Counted from the stretch's first letter, positions 1 through 11,100 are shown. The stretch is DNA of 13,943 nt from Candidatus Woesearchaeota archaeon (GCA_016205905.1 JACQSP010000077.1:1-13943); one strand, 5' to 3'. The notes: generated from the sequence alone by a model not told the origin. Numbers and translations are program-made.

Positions 1-72
1 AAGAAGTAAGAGGTTTGAGGTAAGAGGTACGATGATAACATCGTAGTTGTTCCCTCTTACCTTCTACTTCTT
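1..72. repeat. A/G-rich imperfect inverted repeat at window edge
   Basis: The two halves fold on each other. TACGATG (28-34) pairs with CATCGTA (39-45) around an ATAA loop, AGGTAAGAGG (18-27) pairs with CCTCTTACCT (53-62), and AAGAAGTA (1-8) pairs with TACTTCTT (65-72). The left strand is almost pure purine with repeated GTAAGAGG-like words, and the right is almost pure pyrimidine, running on into further TTACCTTTT words to about base 89. The repeat reaches base 1, so it may continue outside the window. It could be an intergenic mobile repeat or a transcription-end structure; no coding function is seen. Confidence 0.6.
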
Positions 73-185
73 ACCTTTTACCTTTTTTTCATAAGACGTT
101 TGGCTGCGCCCAGGAACTGAACAGAGACGATTTTTAAATTAACCAATGACAAAATTAAAATACTAAATCAATTTCTAAACCTATA

Positions 186-1193
186 ATGAAACATAAAATA
201 TTAGATTTGATTAAAAATATTGAAGAAACAATTAATTCCGCAGACATTTCTAAATTATCCGCCTCTTCAGAAAATAAAGCCAATAGTGTGTCTTCAGAGA
301 ATATTAATAATAATATTTCTTCAGTAAAGTCTTCAACAAACTCGTTAGTGAATCAATCTATAACTACAGCAAAAGACCGATTTAATTTCAAAACACAAAC
401 CTCTGCCTTTTATCAGCAGTCTTTAGACGCACAGATTGAGCAATTAAAGGAACGGCTTTATGGCCTTGGCGCAGATTATAAAAAGAACAAGAACAAGTCT
501 GAAACAGAATTTGCTGAAATATTTAATATTGCCAAAGAGCTTTCATCAAAAGAGCATTTATCGAGAGGCATTTCATCTAGAGACTCTTCGTCAATAGAGA
601 TTTCATCAAAAGATGCGCAAAATCCAAAAACACAATTGAACAAATCAATAACTAATTTAGATAAAAACAAGTTAAAAGCACAGATAAATAATGACAAGTT
701 AAAAGCTTATTTAGATAAGGATAAGTTAAAAACTCAGTTAAATAAACTAAAAAATATTCTCGCTGTTCTTAACACAAGTTCTTCTGTTCCGTCGTCATTT
801 AAAATAAAGATTCCTGCGTCTATACCAGCAGACATAAAGAGCGAGGTAAGTCTCGACATAAGCGAGTTAGAAAATGCGTTTAATGCTGGCTGTTATAGGG
901 CGTCAATTATTTTGTGCGGGAGAATTCTTGAAACTTGCCTGCACAGAATATATTTCGAAGCAACTGGCAATGATCTTCTGGAAAAATCACCAGGAATAGG
1001 TTTAGGCAATTTAATCGCGAAGATTGCAGAAAAGGGCATAACACTTGATCCTGGATTAACTCATCAAATACATTTAATCAATAATGTCAGAATCTTTTCT
1101 GTCCATAAGAAAAAAGAATTGTTTAACCCAACAAAACAACAGACGTATGCAATGATTTTGTATACTATGGATATTGTTGGGAGACTGTTTTGA
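186..1193 (+). CDS. Protein with low-complexity N-terminus and HEPN/DUF4145-like C-terminal domain
   Basis: This 335-aa protein has no signal peptide or membrane segment and is probably cytoplasmic. Residues 1-60 are Ser/Asn/Lys-rich low complexity. Residues 78-125 and 150-195 are predicted coiled coil, and the second stretch contains repeated DK-x-KLK words (about 158-185). Residues 222-335 look like a compact helical domain with the pattern of HEPN/DUF4145-type domains: an ELENAFNAGCYRASIILCGR helix and, near the end, NVRIFSVHK. The latter gives an R-x4-H motif (Arg302, His307), the motif that supplies the RNase site in active HEPN proteins. The ATG at 186 has a TATA-like TTAAAATA 31 bases upstream, so it may be leaderless. 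HEPN proteins often act as toxins or RNA-targeting effectors, but no antitoxin or nucleotidyltransferase partner is adjacent, so the role is unassigned. Alternative: a structural DUF4145 domain with no nuclease activity. Confidence 0.75.
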   Translation: MKHKILDLIKNIEETINSADISKLSASSENKANSVSSENINNNISSVKSSTNSLVNQSITTAKDRFNFKTQTSAFYQQSLDAQIEQLKERLYGLGADYKKNKNKSETEFAEIFNIAKELSSKEHLSRGISSRDSSSIEISSKDAQNPKTQLNKSITNLDKNKLKAQINNDKLKAYLDKDKLKTQLNKLKNILAVLNTSSSVPSSFKIKIPASIPADIKSEVSLDISELENAFNAGCYRASIILCGRILETCLHRIYFEATGNDLLEKSPGIGLGNLIAKIAEKGITLDPGLTHQIHLINNVRIFSVHKKKELFNPTKQQTYAMILYTMDIVGRLF

Positions 1194-1283
1194 GTTTTGA
1201 TTGAAGAAAGAAAATTCATTAATTTTTATCTAGTTTATATGAAAATTCAGTAAAAACATTAATCACTCTATTTTTTAGCAAGA

Positions 1284-1292
1284 TTTATATTT
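1284..1292 (+). promoter_or_regulatory. Archaeal TATA box, leaderless promoter
   Basis: TTTATATTT starts 31 bases upstream of the ATG at 1315 (centre about 27 upstream). That puts transcription start on or next to the start codon, and no purine-rich ribosome binding site lies between. The same TTTATATT octamer sits at the same distance before the ATG at 13119, so the two support each other. Confidence 0.65.
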
Positions 1293-1314
1293 AGTTATTA
1301 GTTACCATTAGTCT

Positions 1315-2019
1315 ATGAAAGCACAATTTGATGATGATATTAGAGAATTGGGGAATAAACTTAGACAAGGCAAAATAACAAGGAAAGTAGGAAATTATAT
1401 AGGGCACATTTTATTTTACATAAATTTACTTATGCATCCTCATTTTTGGCTTGACAAAAAAGTGAGAGATGGTTTTTTTGATTATCGTAGACGTGTAGGT
1501 TTACTGGAAGGTGCAATTTTTGACAACGCATTATATGTGCCAAATGAAAAAAGTGATTCATTAGAATATCTAACCTCTGTTGGTGGTAGATGGTCTGGCT
1601 ATGATCATACATGTAGATTTAAATTAAAATTAGAAGACTTAACAAATCGTATAACAGATGCAAAATTACTTGCTTTTCCATTACCAGAACTTTTGGACAA
1701 ACCCACCCAAGATTACACTTCTATTGGTATGGTTGACCTCATGAATATAACAGATTTGTTTCAAATAGTATGTCCAACTATTGAAGAATTATTAAAATGG
1801 GAATTTGCGGAAAGAGTAACATATAGTCGCGCATTTAGTAAGATAGGAATTTATGAAAGATATGAAACAAACTTATATTTACTTGGTGTAGCTGATAAAT
1901 TGGTTTATCAAGTTACTCCAAAAGGAAATGGTTTGATATATTTATCGCAAGATTCGGGAGAAAAAGAACCAAAAAAAATGCCGTTTGGTGTTAAAGTGCC
2001 ATCATGGGCACCAACGTAA
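1315..2019 (+). CDS. Orphan 234-aa hypothetical protein
   Basis: I do not recognise this protein. It is 234 aa with no signal peptide and no convincing membrane span; the segment near residues 24-42 (VGNYIGHILFYINLLMHPHF) is only weakly hydrophobic. The N-terminal third is basic and aromatic, the middle contains mixed helix and strand, and residues about 165-215 could be a small helix-turn-helix or winged-helix fold ending in a beta hairpin (LVYQVTPKGNGLIYL), though no diagnostic motif is visible. The tail is Pro/Lys-rich. The start at 1315 is supported by the TATA box 31 bases upstream and the absence of a ribosome binding site, typical of a leaderless single-gene archaeal unit. It is convergent with the next gene on the minus strand, with a T-rich stretch after its stop. 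Codon use is as AT-rich as its neighbours. Confidence 0.75.
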   Translation: MKAQFDDDIRELGNKLRQGKITRKVGNYIGHILFYINLLMHPHFWLDKKVRDGFFDYRRRVGLLEGAIFDNALYVPNEKSDSLEYLTSVGGRWSGYDHTCRFKLKLEDLTNRITDAKLLAFPLPELLDKPTQDYTSIGMVDLMNITDLFQIVCPTIEELLKWEFAERVTYSRAFSKIGIYERYETNLYLLGVADKLVYQVTPKGNGLIYLSQDSGEKEPKKMPFGVKVPSWAPT

Positions 2020-2095
2020 TTCTTACTTGAGTTGTTTTTATTATTAGAAATTTATTGTAAATAAGCTTCCAACCATTGCAAGCACATGGGAAAGT

Positions 2096-2674
2096 CTAAA
2101 TAAAGTTCCTCATCTCATTGAAGAAACTAACGCAAATAGGACTTAAGGAAGATTCTGACACTGTATCAGCTTCACCAATCAAATCATACATCATTAACCA
2201 AGTATAATGGTCTCTTTTTCTATATCCAATAAAAACATTTTCTAACATCAGGCCGCTCGTTAATTTCATATTCTCCTCTACATATGTATCCACTGCAGGG
2301 ATTGATAAACAGTTCCAATCATAATCTAACTTAACTTCTAAGTCTGATTTCTGGTCAGAAATAATACCTATATCTTTATCTTTCTTATAAAATGTAACTG
2401 GTTGTGCGAAAAGCACAGCATATTTACCTATCCACGTGTCAGGAAATGGAACAAAAGGAAGAGCAATTGTTCCGCCTACTTTGTCTTTTTCCTCAATAAA
2501 ATCACGAATTGATTCTGAAAAATAAATTCTAGGACCTGTAACTAACATAGTTAAAAGTTTAAAGCTTTCTGGAACTTTGGTCCATAAATAAGCGGTGGAA
2601 TTATACATATAGAAATGAAGTGAAGAATACAAATATAAAGTTTGTGATGTAGACTGTTGGGAGCTATAATACAT
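2096..2674 (-). CDS. Orphan 192-aa hypothetical protein, minus strand
   Basis: This is the only long open frame in the region, and its amino-acid make-up looks like a real globular protein: mixed hydrophobic and charged residues, with Trp, Tyr and Pro well spread. I do not recognise the family. The N-terminal ~30 residues are unusually rich in Tyr, Ser and Gln, so the true start could be an internal Met (Met23 or Met43) rather than base 2674. Later segments such as IGKYAVLFAQPVTFYKK and MLENVFIGYRKRDHY suggest alternating strands. There is no signal peptide or clear membrane helix. It is convergent with the preceding gene (76 bases between stops) and divergent from the large exported protein gene, sharing a 110-base AT-rich intergenic region that may hold promoters for both directions. 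Confidence 0.6.
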   Translation of the reverse strand: MYYSSQQSTSQTLYLYSSLHFYMYNSTAYLWTKVPESFKLLTMLVTGPRIYFSESIRDFIEEKDKVGGTIALPFVPFPDTWIGKYAVLFAQPVTFYKKDKDIGIISDQKSDLEVKLDYDWNCLSIPAVDTYVEENMKLTSGLMLENVFIGYRKRDHYTWLMMYDLIGEADTVSESSLSPICVSFFNEMRNFI

Positions 2675-2743
2675 TTACAAATTGACAAAAAAATTGATGC
2701 AAAGAAAGATATTTTCGGCATCATCGGAAGTTTTTACAGAATA

Positions 2744-2777
2744 TTTATAAATTTAAACTACATTCTTTATTTGGGTG
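2744..2777 (+). promoter_or_regulatory. TATA box and short leader with GGTG-type ribosome binding site
   Basis: TTTATAAATTT (2744-2754) is a good archaeal TATA box lying 41 bases before the ATG at 2785. It predicts transcription start near 2770-2775 and a leader of about a dozen bases. That leader contains GGTGTGG (2774-2780), whose GGTG can pair with the 3' end of archaeal 16S rRNA at a normal distance. The box is nearly symmetric, so it might also serve the divergent minus-strand gene. Confidence 0.5.
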
Positions 2778-2784
2778 TGGTAAT

Positions 2785-5070
2785 ATGGGTAGTTTAGAAG
2801 CGATATTAAAAACAAATTTATTTGGTAGACTTAAATATAATTTTAGAAAAATTGGAAATTCTATGATTGGTAAAGTTGCAGTTTATTCTTTAGCTGGGAT
2901 TTTGGGTGCTGGGCTGGGATATGGTTGTGGTGGAGACAATCCACCGGGTCAAAAGAATGAGACTTTAAAAATATATAAAACAGATGTTTATCAAGTCGAC
3001 TCGAAAATCTTTCCAGATGCTTATCCAGTAAATGCCCTTGATGCTTTTGACACTGAGAAAGAGAATTATCAGGACAGCACATTAATTAAAGATGTTTTTG
3101 GGATAGAAACTAAAGCTTATTCGGACACCACAACAGAAACTGAAGTCTATTTGGATATTAATAATGAGATAGAAGTTTATACAGATATTTCAAAAGAAAC
3201 CAATGTTTATCAAGATCTTCCCACAAAATTTTGTATTGATAATGATAAAGATGGATATGGAATAAACTGCGCTTTGGGGTTTGACTGCGACGATAATAAT
3301 CCTGCGGTTCATAAGCTTTTAAAATGTAACTACAATGGGAATTCCTGCACCCAAGGGCAGTGGTATGAATTATTTTGTGTAGAAAAGTGCCAGACTCCTC
3401 CAGAGGAAACCTGCGACAGTAAAGACAATGACTGTGATGGAAAAACTGACGAAAACTTAGAAAAAATCGTTTCATGCGGGTATAATAACCAAGGGATACA
3501 GAAACAAGTTTGCATTAATGGAAACTATGCAAATTCTGGAAGCTGTAATGACTCTGATGTTTGCAAAAATGGAGAAAAACAGGAAAAAGAATGTGGAAAT
3601 ACGGATATTGGAGAATGTCAAATTGGAACACAATATAAAACCTGCGTTAATGGGGAATGGGGCAGTTGGAACAATTGCAATGGAAGCATAAATGCAACCA
3701 ATGAAATATGTGATAATAAGGACAATAACTGTGATGGGCAGACCGATGAAAATTTGACGCAACCGTGTTCAACTGTTTGTGGAACTGGTTTAGAAACATG
3801 TGTATCCGAAAGTTGGAAAAACTGCAGTGCACCCCAGCCATCAATTGAAGTTTGTGATGGAAAAGACAATAATTGTGATGGAAAGGTTGATGAAGGGTGT
3901 GAAATCCTCTGTTGGGATAAAACTTTTGGAGGAAGTGATGATGACGAAGCGTTTTCAATCCAGCAGACTTTTGATGGAGGATATATTGCAGCTGGCTGGA
4001 CAAAACCAATAAACACCAGCCTAAGTGATGCTTTGGTTTTCAAACTGGATTCGAATGGAAATTTAGAGTGGGATAAAACTATTGGAGGAAGCGGTGCAGA
4101 TGCAGTAAAGTCCATCCTGCAAACCGATGATGGAAAGTATATTGCAGCTGGTTGGACTTATTCAAAAGGTGCTGGGGAAAATGATGCATGGGTTTTAAAA
4201 CTGGATACAAATGGGGAAATAGAATGGGAGAAAACTTTTGGAGAAAAAAATTATGATGGAGTAAACCAAATCTTTCCAACAAAGGATGGAGGATATATTG
4301 CGGCTGGCTCGACCTATCCAAAAGGTGTAGGAAATAATAATGCTTTGGTTTTAAAACTTGACCAAGATGGAAATAAAGAATGGGACAAAAACTTTGGAGG
4401 GATTAATAGTGATTCAGCATATTCAACCCAGCAAACTACAGATTTAGGATATATTGTGGCTGGTTCGACAAGTTCAAAAGGCGCAGGTAATTATGATGGG
4501 TGGGTGTTCAAGCTGGATTTAAATGGAGAGTTAGAATGGGATAAAACTTTTGGAGGAAGCGATAGTGATTGGGTAAAGTCAATTCATCAAACAACGGACG
4601 GGGGATATATTGCGGCTGGTGAGAAAAATATTAGTTCATCTGATACTGACATGGGGGATGCTTATGTTTATGGAGATGCTTGGGTATTTAAACTCGATTC
4701 AAATGGAAATTTAGAATGGGATAAGGCTTTTGGGAAATATGGCTGGGAGAATATAGCTTATTCAGTTCGGCAAACCAATGATGGAGGATATATTGCAGTG
4801 GGTAAGACTCCCCAAAAAGACTTAGGTAATAATTGGGACAATTATGATCTTTCGATTCTATACTATGCTTGGGTTTTCAAGTTTGACTCAAGCGGAAATT
4901 TAGAGTGGGATAAAAATTTCGGGGAAAGTTATTTTGCTGATGAAGCATATTCAATCCAGCAAACCACTGATTTAGGGTATATTGTGGCTGGTTCTACCAC
5001 ATCAAAAGGTGCTGGGGGATCTGATGCATGGGTTTTTAAACTTGATAAAAACGGAGATTTATGTAAATAA
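2785..5070 (+). CDS. Exported MopE-module / seven-bladed propeller surface protein
   Basis: This 761-aa protein has a basic N-terminus and a hydrophobic segment (residues about 27-47) ending at Cys48 (GYGCGG), a non-canonical lipobox, so probable lipid anchoring outside the cell. Residues 60-147 form an acidic linker with repeated VYxD words. Residues 148-372 hold MopE-type putative metal-binding modules: an EF-hand-like D-x-D-x-DG loop (Asp152, 154, 156), DCDDNNP, and three copies of CD-x-KDN-x-CDG-x-x-DE (about 210, 309, 357). Residues 377-761 contain seven repeats of about 52 residues starting at Trp 377, 429, 481, 533, 585, 645 and 708. Each has the pattern WDKTFGG, SIQQT-x-D-x-GYI-x-AG, DAWVFKLD, SNGNLE, as expected for one seven-bladed beta-propeller. 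Its N-terminus aligns with that of the next gene, which supports this start. It is followed after 41 bases by that paralogue, probably as one operon. Ligand or adhesion target unknown. Confidence 0.9.
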   Translation: MGSLEAILKTNLFGRLKYNFRKIGNSMIGKVAVYSLAGILGAGLGYGCGGDNPPGQKNETLKIYKTDVYQVDSKIFPDAYPVNALDAFDTEKENYQDSTLIKDVFGIETKAYSDTTTETEVYLDINNEIEVYTDISKETNVYQDLPTKFCIDNDKDGYGINCALGFDCDDNNPAVHKLLKCNYNGNSCTQGQWYELFCVEKCQTPPEETCDSKDNDCDGKTDENLEKIVSCGYNNQGIQKQVCINGNYANSGSCNDSDVCKNGEKQEKECGNTDIGECQIGTQYKTCVNGEWGSWNNCNGSINATNEICDNKDNNCDGQTDENLTQPCSTVCGTGLETCVSESWKNCSAPQPSIEVCDGKDNNCDGKVDEGCEILCWDKTFGGSDDDEAFSIQQTFDGGYIAAGWTKPINTSLSDALVFKLDSNGNLEWDKTIGGSGADAVKSILQTDDGKYIAAGWTYSKGAGENDAWVLKLDTNGEIEWEKTFGEKNYDGVNQIFPTKDGGYIAAGSTYPKGVGNNNALVLKLDQDGNKEWDKNFGGINSDSAYSTQQTTDLGYIVAGSTSSKGAGNYDGWVFKLDLNGELEWDKTFGGSDSDWVKSIHQTTDGGYIAAGEKNISSSDTDMGDAYVYGDAWVFKLDSNGNLEWDKAFGKYGWENIAYSVRQTNDGGYIAVGKTPQKDLGNNWDNYDLSILYYAWVFKFDSSGNLEWDKNFGESYFADEAYSIQQTTDLGYIVAGSTTSKGAGGSDAWVFKLDKNGDLCK
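3913..5067 (+). repeat. Seven tandem propeller-repeat units (about 156 bp each)
   Basis: These are in-frame coding repeats. The first four spacings are exactly 52 codons, then 60, 63 and 53. The best-kept DNA words encode DKTFGG and SIQQT. The array ends three residues before the stop, with a Cys as the next-to-last residue. Confidence 0.9.
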
Positions 5071-5111
5071 TTTGTTATATTAATTAAATTTTAAATCATG
5101 AGAGAAGAAAA

Positions 5112-8100
5112 ATGGAAAATTTGGAACAAAAAATTGAAAATAACTTTTTTAGTAAGTTTAAGAATTATGTTAAACATATAAAGATTTCTGCGGCGACAAA
5201 AGCTGGTGTTTATTCCCTAGCTGTCGTTTTAGGTTTGAATGGTTTGGGATGTGGCAGCAACAGTATTGAAAGCGAGAAAAAAGAAGAACAAACTATTTCT
5301 GCAGGAAGCGTTGGAAAATGCGTTGAAGTTGAAGCATATCCTGGTTACACTACATGTGTTATGGATAAACCTCAGCATTTTGAAACAGAAACAGAAAATG
5401 GAATACTCAAACAAGCATTAACCAGCAAATTACCTGATAAAATAAACCACAGAACAGAGTATATAGATGAAAATTGCCCCAAAGTTCATGATCAAGGTCA
5501 ATGCGGATGGTGTACTCCTCATGCCACAACAGCAGCAATGGAAACAATGGAATGTAAAGATAAAACAATGGAAAGAATATCAGAACCACATTTGTGGTTT
5601 TTAGGTGGAGGAGATGTTGATAATTGTGAAGGTGGATGGTATATTGAAGATGCGATGGAAACAGCCAAGAATAATAAAATTGTTCCAAACAAGTTATGGC
5701 CATATTCATCGACGACTAAAATGTCCAAAACTAAGCCAACCGATAAAACATTAGTTAAGGAAGGCAAGTATTTAATAGATGATTATGTTTCTCTTGATAA
5801 AGAAAACTTTCAGTCAATTAAAGTTGCTCTAGCTGAAGGTTATAATGTTGTTTGTTCCATCCCAATATTATGTGATACAGGATGGTACTATTATAATACT
5901 AAAGGTAATGCGGATAAAAATGTAGGTAATATAATTGCTCCTAGTAAAGATATACAAATGTGTGTAGACGAAGGAAAAGAATTTAAAAGCTGTGAAGAAA
6001 GTGGGAAGACTTTTTGCTTGAGTGGTTATCACGCAGTTTTGTTAGTTGGTTATGATGAAACTACTAAACAATTTTTGTTGCGTAATTCATGGAGTGATGG
6101 CTGGGCTGATAAGGGATATTCAAACATTTCTTATGATTATATTAAAAATTTTGGGGACAGTTTTATTTATCCAAAAAAGGATTTTTGTAATCCTTCGAAA
6201 GAAGTTTGTGGGGAAAGCATAGATACTTCTGTTTCTGAAGTAAAAAAAGATACTTATCAAGACAGCGAACAAGTTAAAGATATTTTAGCAACAGATACTA
6301 AAGTTTATCCAGATGTCCAAGCAGAAACAGATGTTTATTCCGATATTCCAAAACTAGTATGTATTGATAATGATAAGGATGGTTATGGAAAAAACTGTGC
6401 ATTGGGTGACGACTGTAATGATGGCAATAAAAATATTTTTCCTACAGCAAAAGAAATTTGCGATTATTTAGACAATAATTGTAATGGAGAAAACGATGAA
6501 GGAGTTACAACAAGCTCATGGAAAGACGCAGATGGTGATGGACAAGGAGACAAAGCCAACATGAGCATCGAAAACTGTAAAGTTTTGAAAGGGTATGTCA
6601 CCAATTCTCTCGATTGTAACGACGCTGATAAAAATATTTTCAAAGATGCATTAGAATTGTGTAATAATAAAGATGATAGTTGTAATGGATTAACAGACGA
6701 AAACTTAGAAAAAATTCTTGTATGCGGTTATAACGGAAAAGGTCAACAAAAACAAGTGTGCGGCGAAGGTAGTTGGGTTAATTCAGGAGGATGTGTTGAT
6801 CCCGATGTCTGTAAAAATAATGAACTTTTAAATGAGGAATGCGGTTCTGGAGAGGGTGAATGCAAAAAAGGAACACATTATAGCACTTGTACAGACGGGC
6901 AATGGAGCGAATGGAGTTCTTGTATAGGAGAAATTAAATCAACAGATGAAATTTGTGATGGCTTGGATAATGATTGCGACGGGCAGAGTGATGAATTTGT
7001 CACGAAATCTTTTTCTAAAGATTCGGATGGAGACGGCTTTGGAAGTCCATATGAGATAATTGCAGCTTGTACTGCGCCCGAGGGTTTTGTGGGGGGTGGA
7101 CCTGGTGATATTCCTGATTGTGATGATAATAATCCTTCTCTAAATAAACTAATAGATTGTGACTATGATGGAAAAGTGTGTGGAGATTATTTACTTTGTG
7201 TAGAACAATGCCCAGATATTTCTCAGGATGTTTGGGAAAAAACATTTGGAGGAAGTGTTGAGGATTATGTTAATTCAATCCAGCCAACAAAAGACGGAGG
7301 GTATATTGCGGCTGGTGTGAAAAACCAAGATTCATTATATACAGATGGTGGCGATGCTTGGATTTTAAAACTTGATTCAAATGGTAATTTAGAATGGGAA
7401 AAAACTTTTGGAGGGGAGGGGATTGATGAAGCAAATTCAATCCAGCAAACATCTGATTTAGGGTATATTGTAGCTGGTCAATTAGGGGATGATGCTTGGA
7501 TTTTAAAACTTGATTCCATAGGAAATATAGAATGGGATAAAACGTATGGTGGAAGTGCAAATTCAATCCTACAAACGACAGATAGTAAATATATTGTGGC
7601 TGGCAAGCAAGGATCTGCTGCTTGGGTTTTCAAACTCGATTCTACTGGGAAATTTGAATCGGGCAACACTTTTTGGGGAAGTAGTAATCGTGAAGTACAT
7701 TCAATCCAGCAAATAAATGATGAAGAATATATTGCAGCTGGTTGGAACTGGCCAACAGGTGGAGAATCATTTGATGCTTGGGTTTTAAAACTGGATGCTA
7801 ATGTAAATTCAGTATGGAATAAAACATTTGGAGGAGGAGATTGGGATGGAGCATATTCAATCCAACAAACAACAGATTTAGGATATATTGTGGCTGGTCT
7901 GACACAATCAAAAGGTGCAGGAGAAGCCGATGCTTGGATTTTAAAACTTGATTCAACTGGAAAATTAGAATGGGATAAAACGTTTGGAGGTGGTGGATTT
8001 GATGCAGCACTTTCAGTACAGGAAAATAATGATTTGACAGGATATATTGTAGCTGGTCATACCGAATCCAAAGGTGTAGATATATCTGATGCGTGGGTTT

Positions 8101-11100
8101 TCGAACTGGATACAAATGGAAACTTAAAATGGGAAAACATCTTTGGTGGAAATAAAATGGATGGTATAGAATCAATCATCCAACAAACAAGTGATTCCAA
8201 GTATATTGTAGCAGGTTATACAGAATCAAAAGGGACAGGAAATTGGGATGCTTGGATTCTGAAACTTTATTCAAATGGCAAGTTTTTTTATGAAGATTTG
8301 GATGGTGATGGTTTTGGGAATTCAGATAAGCCCAGTTATGATTGTACTGCTTCGGAAAGTTTTGTAGATAATTATTTAGATTGTGATGACAGTAACATAA
8401 CTATTTTTTCAGGGGCGAAAGAATTATGTGATTTAATTGACAATGATTGTGACAAACAAGTTGATGAAGGATTCAATGTTGGAACTGTTTGTTATTCTAC
8501 AGGAATTGGTGAGTGTTTAACAGAAGGGAATTTTAAATGTGCTGAAGATGGAAAAAGTACCAGTTGTAATGCATTACCAAAAGAACCTACTGAAGAAGTT
8601 TGTGATGGAAAAGATAATGATTGTGATGGAATAATTGATCAAGAATTATATCAATCCTGCTTTACAGCGTGCGGGTCTGGAACAGAAACTTGTGTGAATG
8701 GTGAATGGATTAGTTGTAGTGCACCTTTGCCTCAAGTAGAAGTATGTGATTATATAGATAACAATTGTGATAGCCAAACAGATGAGGGTGTCAAAAAAGT
8801 TTTTTATGAAGATTTAGATGGAGATGGGTTTGGTAATCCAAATAAGACAATTGAAGACTGTTTTTTGCTGAAAGGTTTTGCAAATAATAGTTTAGATTGT
8901 GATGATAATAATTTTTTATATGTACCAATAAATTGTAAATATGATGGAAATTCTTGTGGGAATTATTCACTTTGTGTAGAAGAATGTCCACCTGTTTGTC
9001 AAGGAATGTGGGAAAAAACAATTGGAGGGTTTAATACATTAAATTCAAACCAGCAAACAACTGATGGTGGATATATTGTGGCTGGTTGGACTTTAAAAGA
9101 TACAGAAAGTGGCGATGCTCGAGTTTTAAAACTGGATTCAATCGGAAATATAGAATGGGATAAAACATTTGGTGGAAGTAAGGATGATGCTGCATCCTCA
9201 ATCCAGCAAACAACTGGTGGAGGATATATTGTAGCGGGTTGGACCAATTCAAAAGGTTCAGGATTATATGATGCTTGGATTTTCAAACTTGATACTAATG
9301 GAAATTTATTATGGGATAAAACGTTTGGGGGTATTGGAAATGATGAAATACATTCAATCCAACAAACATCTGACTTAGGATACATTGTTGCTGGTTTTAC
9401 CACTTTAAAGGATGCAGATGGGACAGATGACATTGATGCATGGGTTCTAAAGCTTGATTCAAATGGAAAGATAAAATGGGATAAAGTAATAGGAAATAGT
9501 GGTAATGACAGAGCAAACTCAATTCAGCAAACAAATGATTTAGGATATATTGTTGCTGGTTGGATTGATTCAGATGGTTCAGGATCATATGATGCGTGGA
9601 TTTTAAAACTTGATGGAAATGGGAATTCAGAGTGGGACAAAACTTTTGGTAAGACTTATGATGATAACGCAAATTCAATTCAACAAACAAATGATGGTGG
9701 ATATATTGCCGCTGGTTGGACACTTTCATGGCAAAATAATGCAGTAAAGCACGATGCATGGATTTTAAAACTTGATTCAAAAGGTAATTTAGAATGGGAA
9801 AAAACATTTGGTGGGAGTAAACTGGATGTAGCGTATTCAATCAAACAAACAAATGATTTAGGATATATTGTTGCTGGTAAAACCGCTTCAAAAGGTGGAA
9901 GTATCACTAATGGTTGGGTTTTAAAACTGGATACCAATGGAAATTTATTATGGGATAAAACGTTTGGAAGTGGTTACTTTAAGCACGAATTTGGTTTCAT
10001 AAACCAAACAAAGGATGGTGGGTATATTGTAACGGGTAATTTTGGTTCCCAAGGTCCAGAAAACTATGATGTTGATGGTTGGATTTTAAAAATGGATGCT
10101 AATGGAAATTTAGAATGTTCGGGTGCTTCTCAAGGAAGTTTGGACAAAACCTTTGGTGGAGATTATAATGATAGTGCCTCCTCAATCCAGCAAACAACAG
10201 ATTTAGGATACGTTATTGCTGGTAAGACACTCTCAAAAGGTGCAGGAGGGTATGATGCTTGGATTTTAAAACTAGATTCAAATGGAAAGTTAGTGTTGGA
10301 TAAAACTTTTGGTGAGAAGTACAATGAAGAAGTACATTCAATCCAGCAAACAACAGATTTAGGGTATATTGTAGCAGGTATTAAATCAGATGCAAATTTT
10401 CATGATGATGCTTGGGTTTTCAAAATAGATTCAAATGGAAACTTAGCATGGGAAAAAACGTTTGGAGAAGGTAATTATGATGAAGCAAATTCAATCCAAC
10501 AAACGAATGATGATGGTTATATTGTGGCTGGCGGATTGGGGGCTAATGTATGGGTTTTAAAACTTGATTCAATTGGGGAAGTAGAATGGGATAAAACTTT
10601 TGGTGGAAGTGGCTGGGATCAAGCATATTCAATCCAACAAACAAATGATTTAGAATATATTGTCGCTGGTAGGACACAATCAAAAGGTGCAGGAGAAGGT
10701 GATGCTTGGATTTTAAAATTAGATTCAAATGGAAATTTAGTGTTAGATAAAACGTTTGGAGGAAGTAGTTATGATCAAGCAAATTCAATCCAACAAACAA
10801 ATGATTTAGGATATATTGTAACGGGTTATACAGAATCAAAAGGTGCAGGAAAAAAAGATGCGTGGGTTTTCAAACTGGATTCAATTGAAAATTTAGAGTG
10901 GGATAAAACATTTGGTGGAAGTAGCTGGGATGAAGTATATTCAATCAAACAAACAAATGATGGGGGATATATTGCAGCAGGGTATACGGGTTCAAAGAGT
11001 ACTGGGAATTCTGTACCTGATTATGCGGGTTCAAAAAGTGTTGAAACTATTCATGACGCTTGGGTTTTAAAGCTTGATTCAGCTGGAAATTTAGAATGGG

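Noticed and set aside
93..137. Short frame KTFGCAQELNRDDF plus stop, with higher G+C, as the tail of a truncated gene
   Set aside because: It is only about 14 codons and runs upstream into the A/G-rich repeat; I cannot tie it to a family, so chance is as likely.
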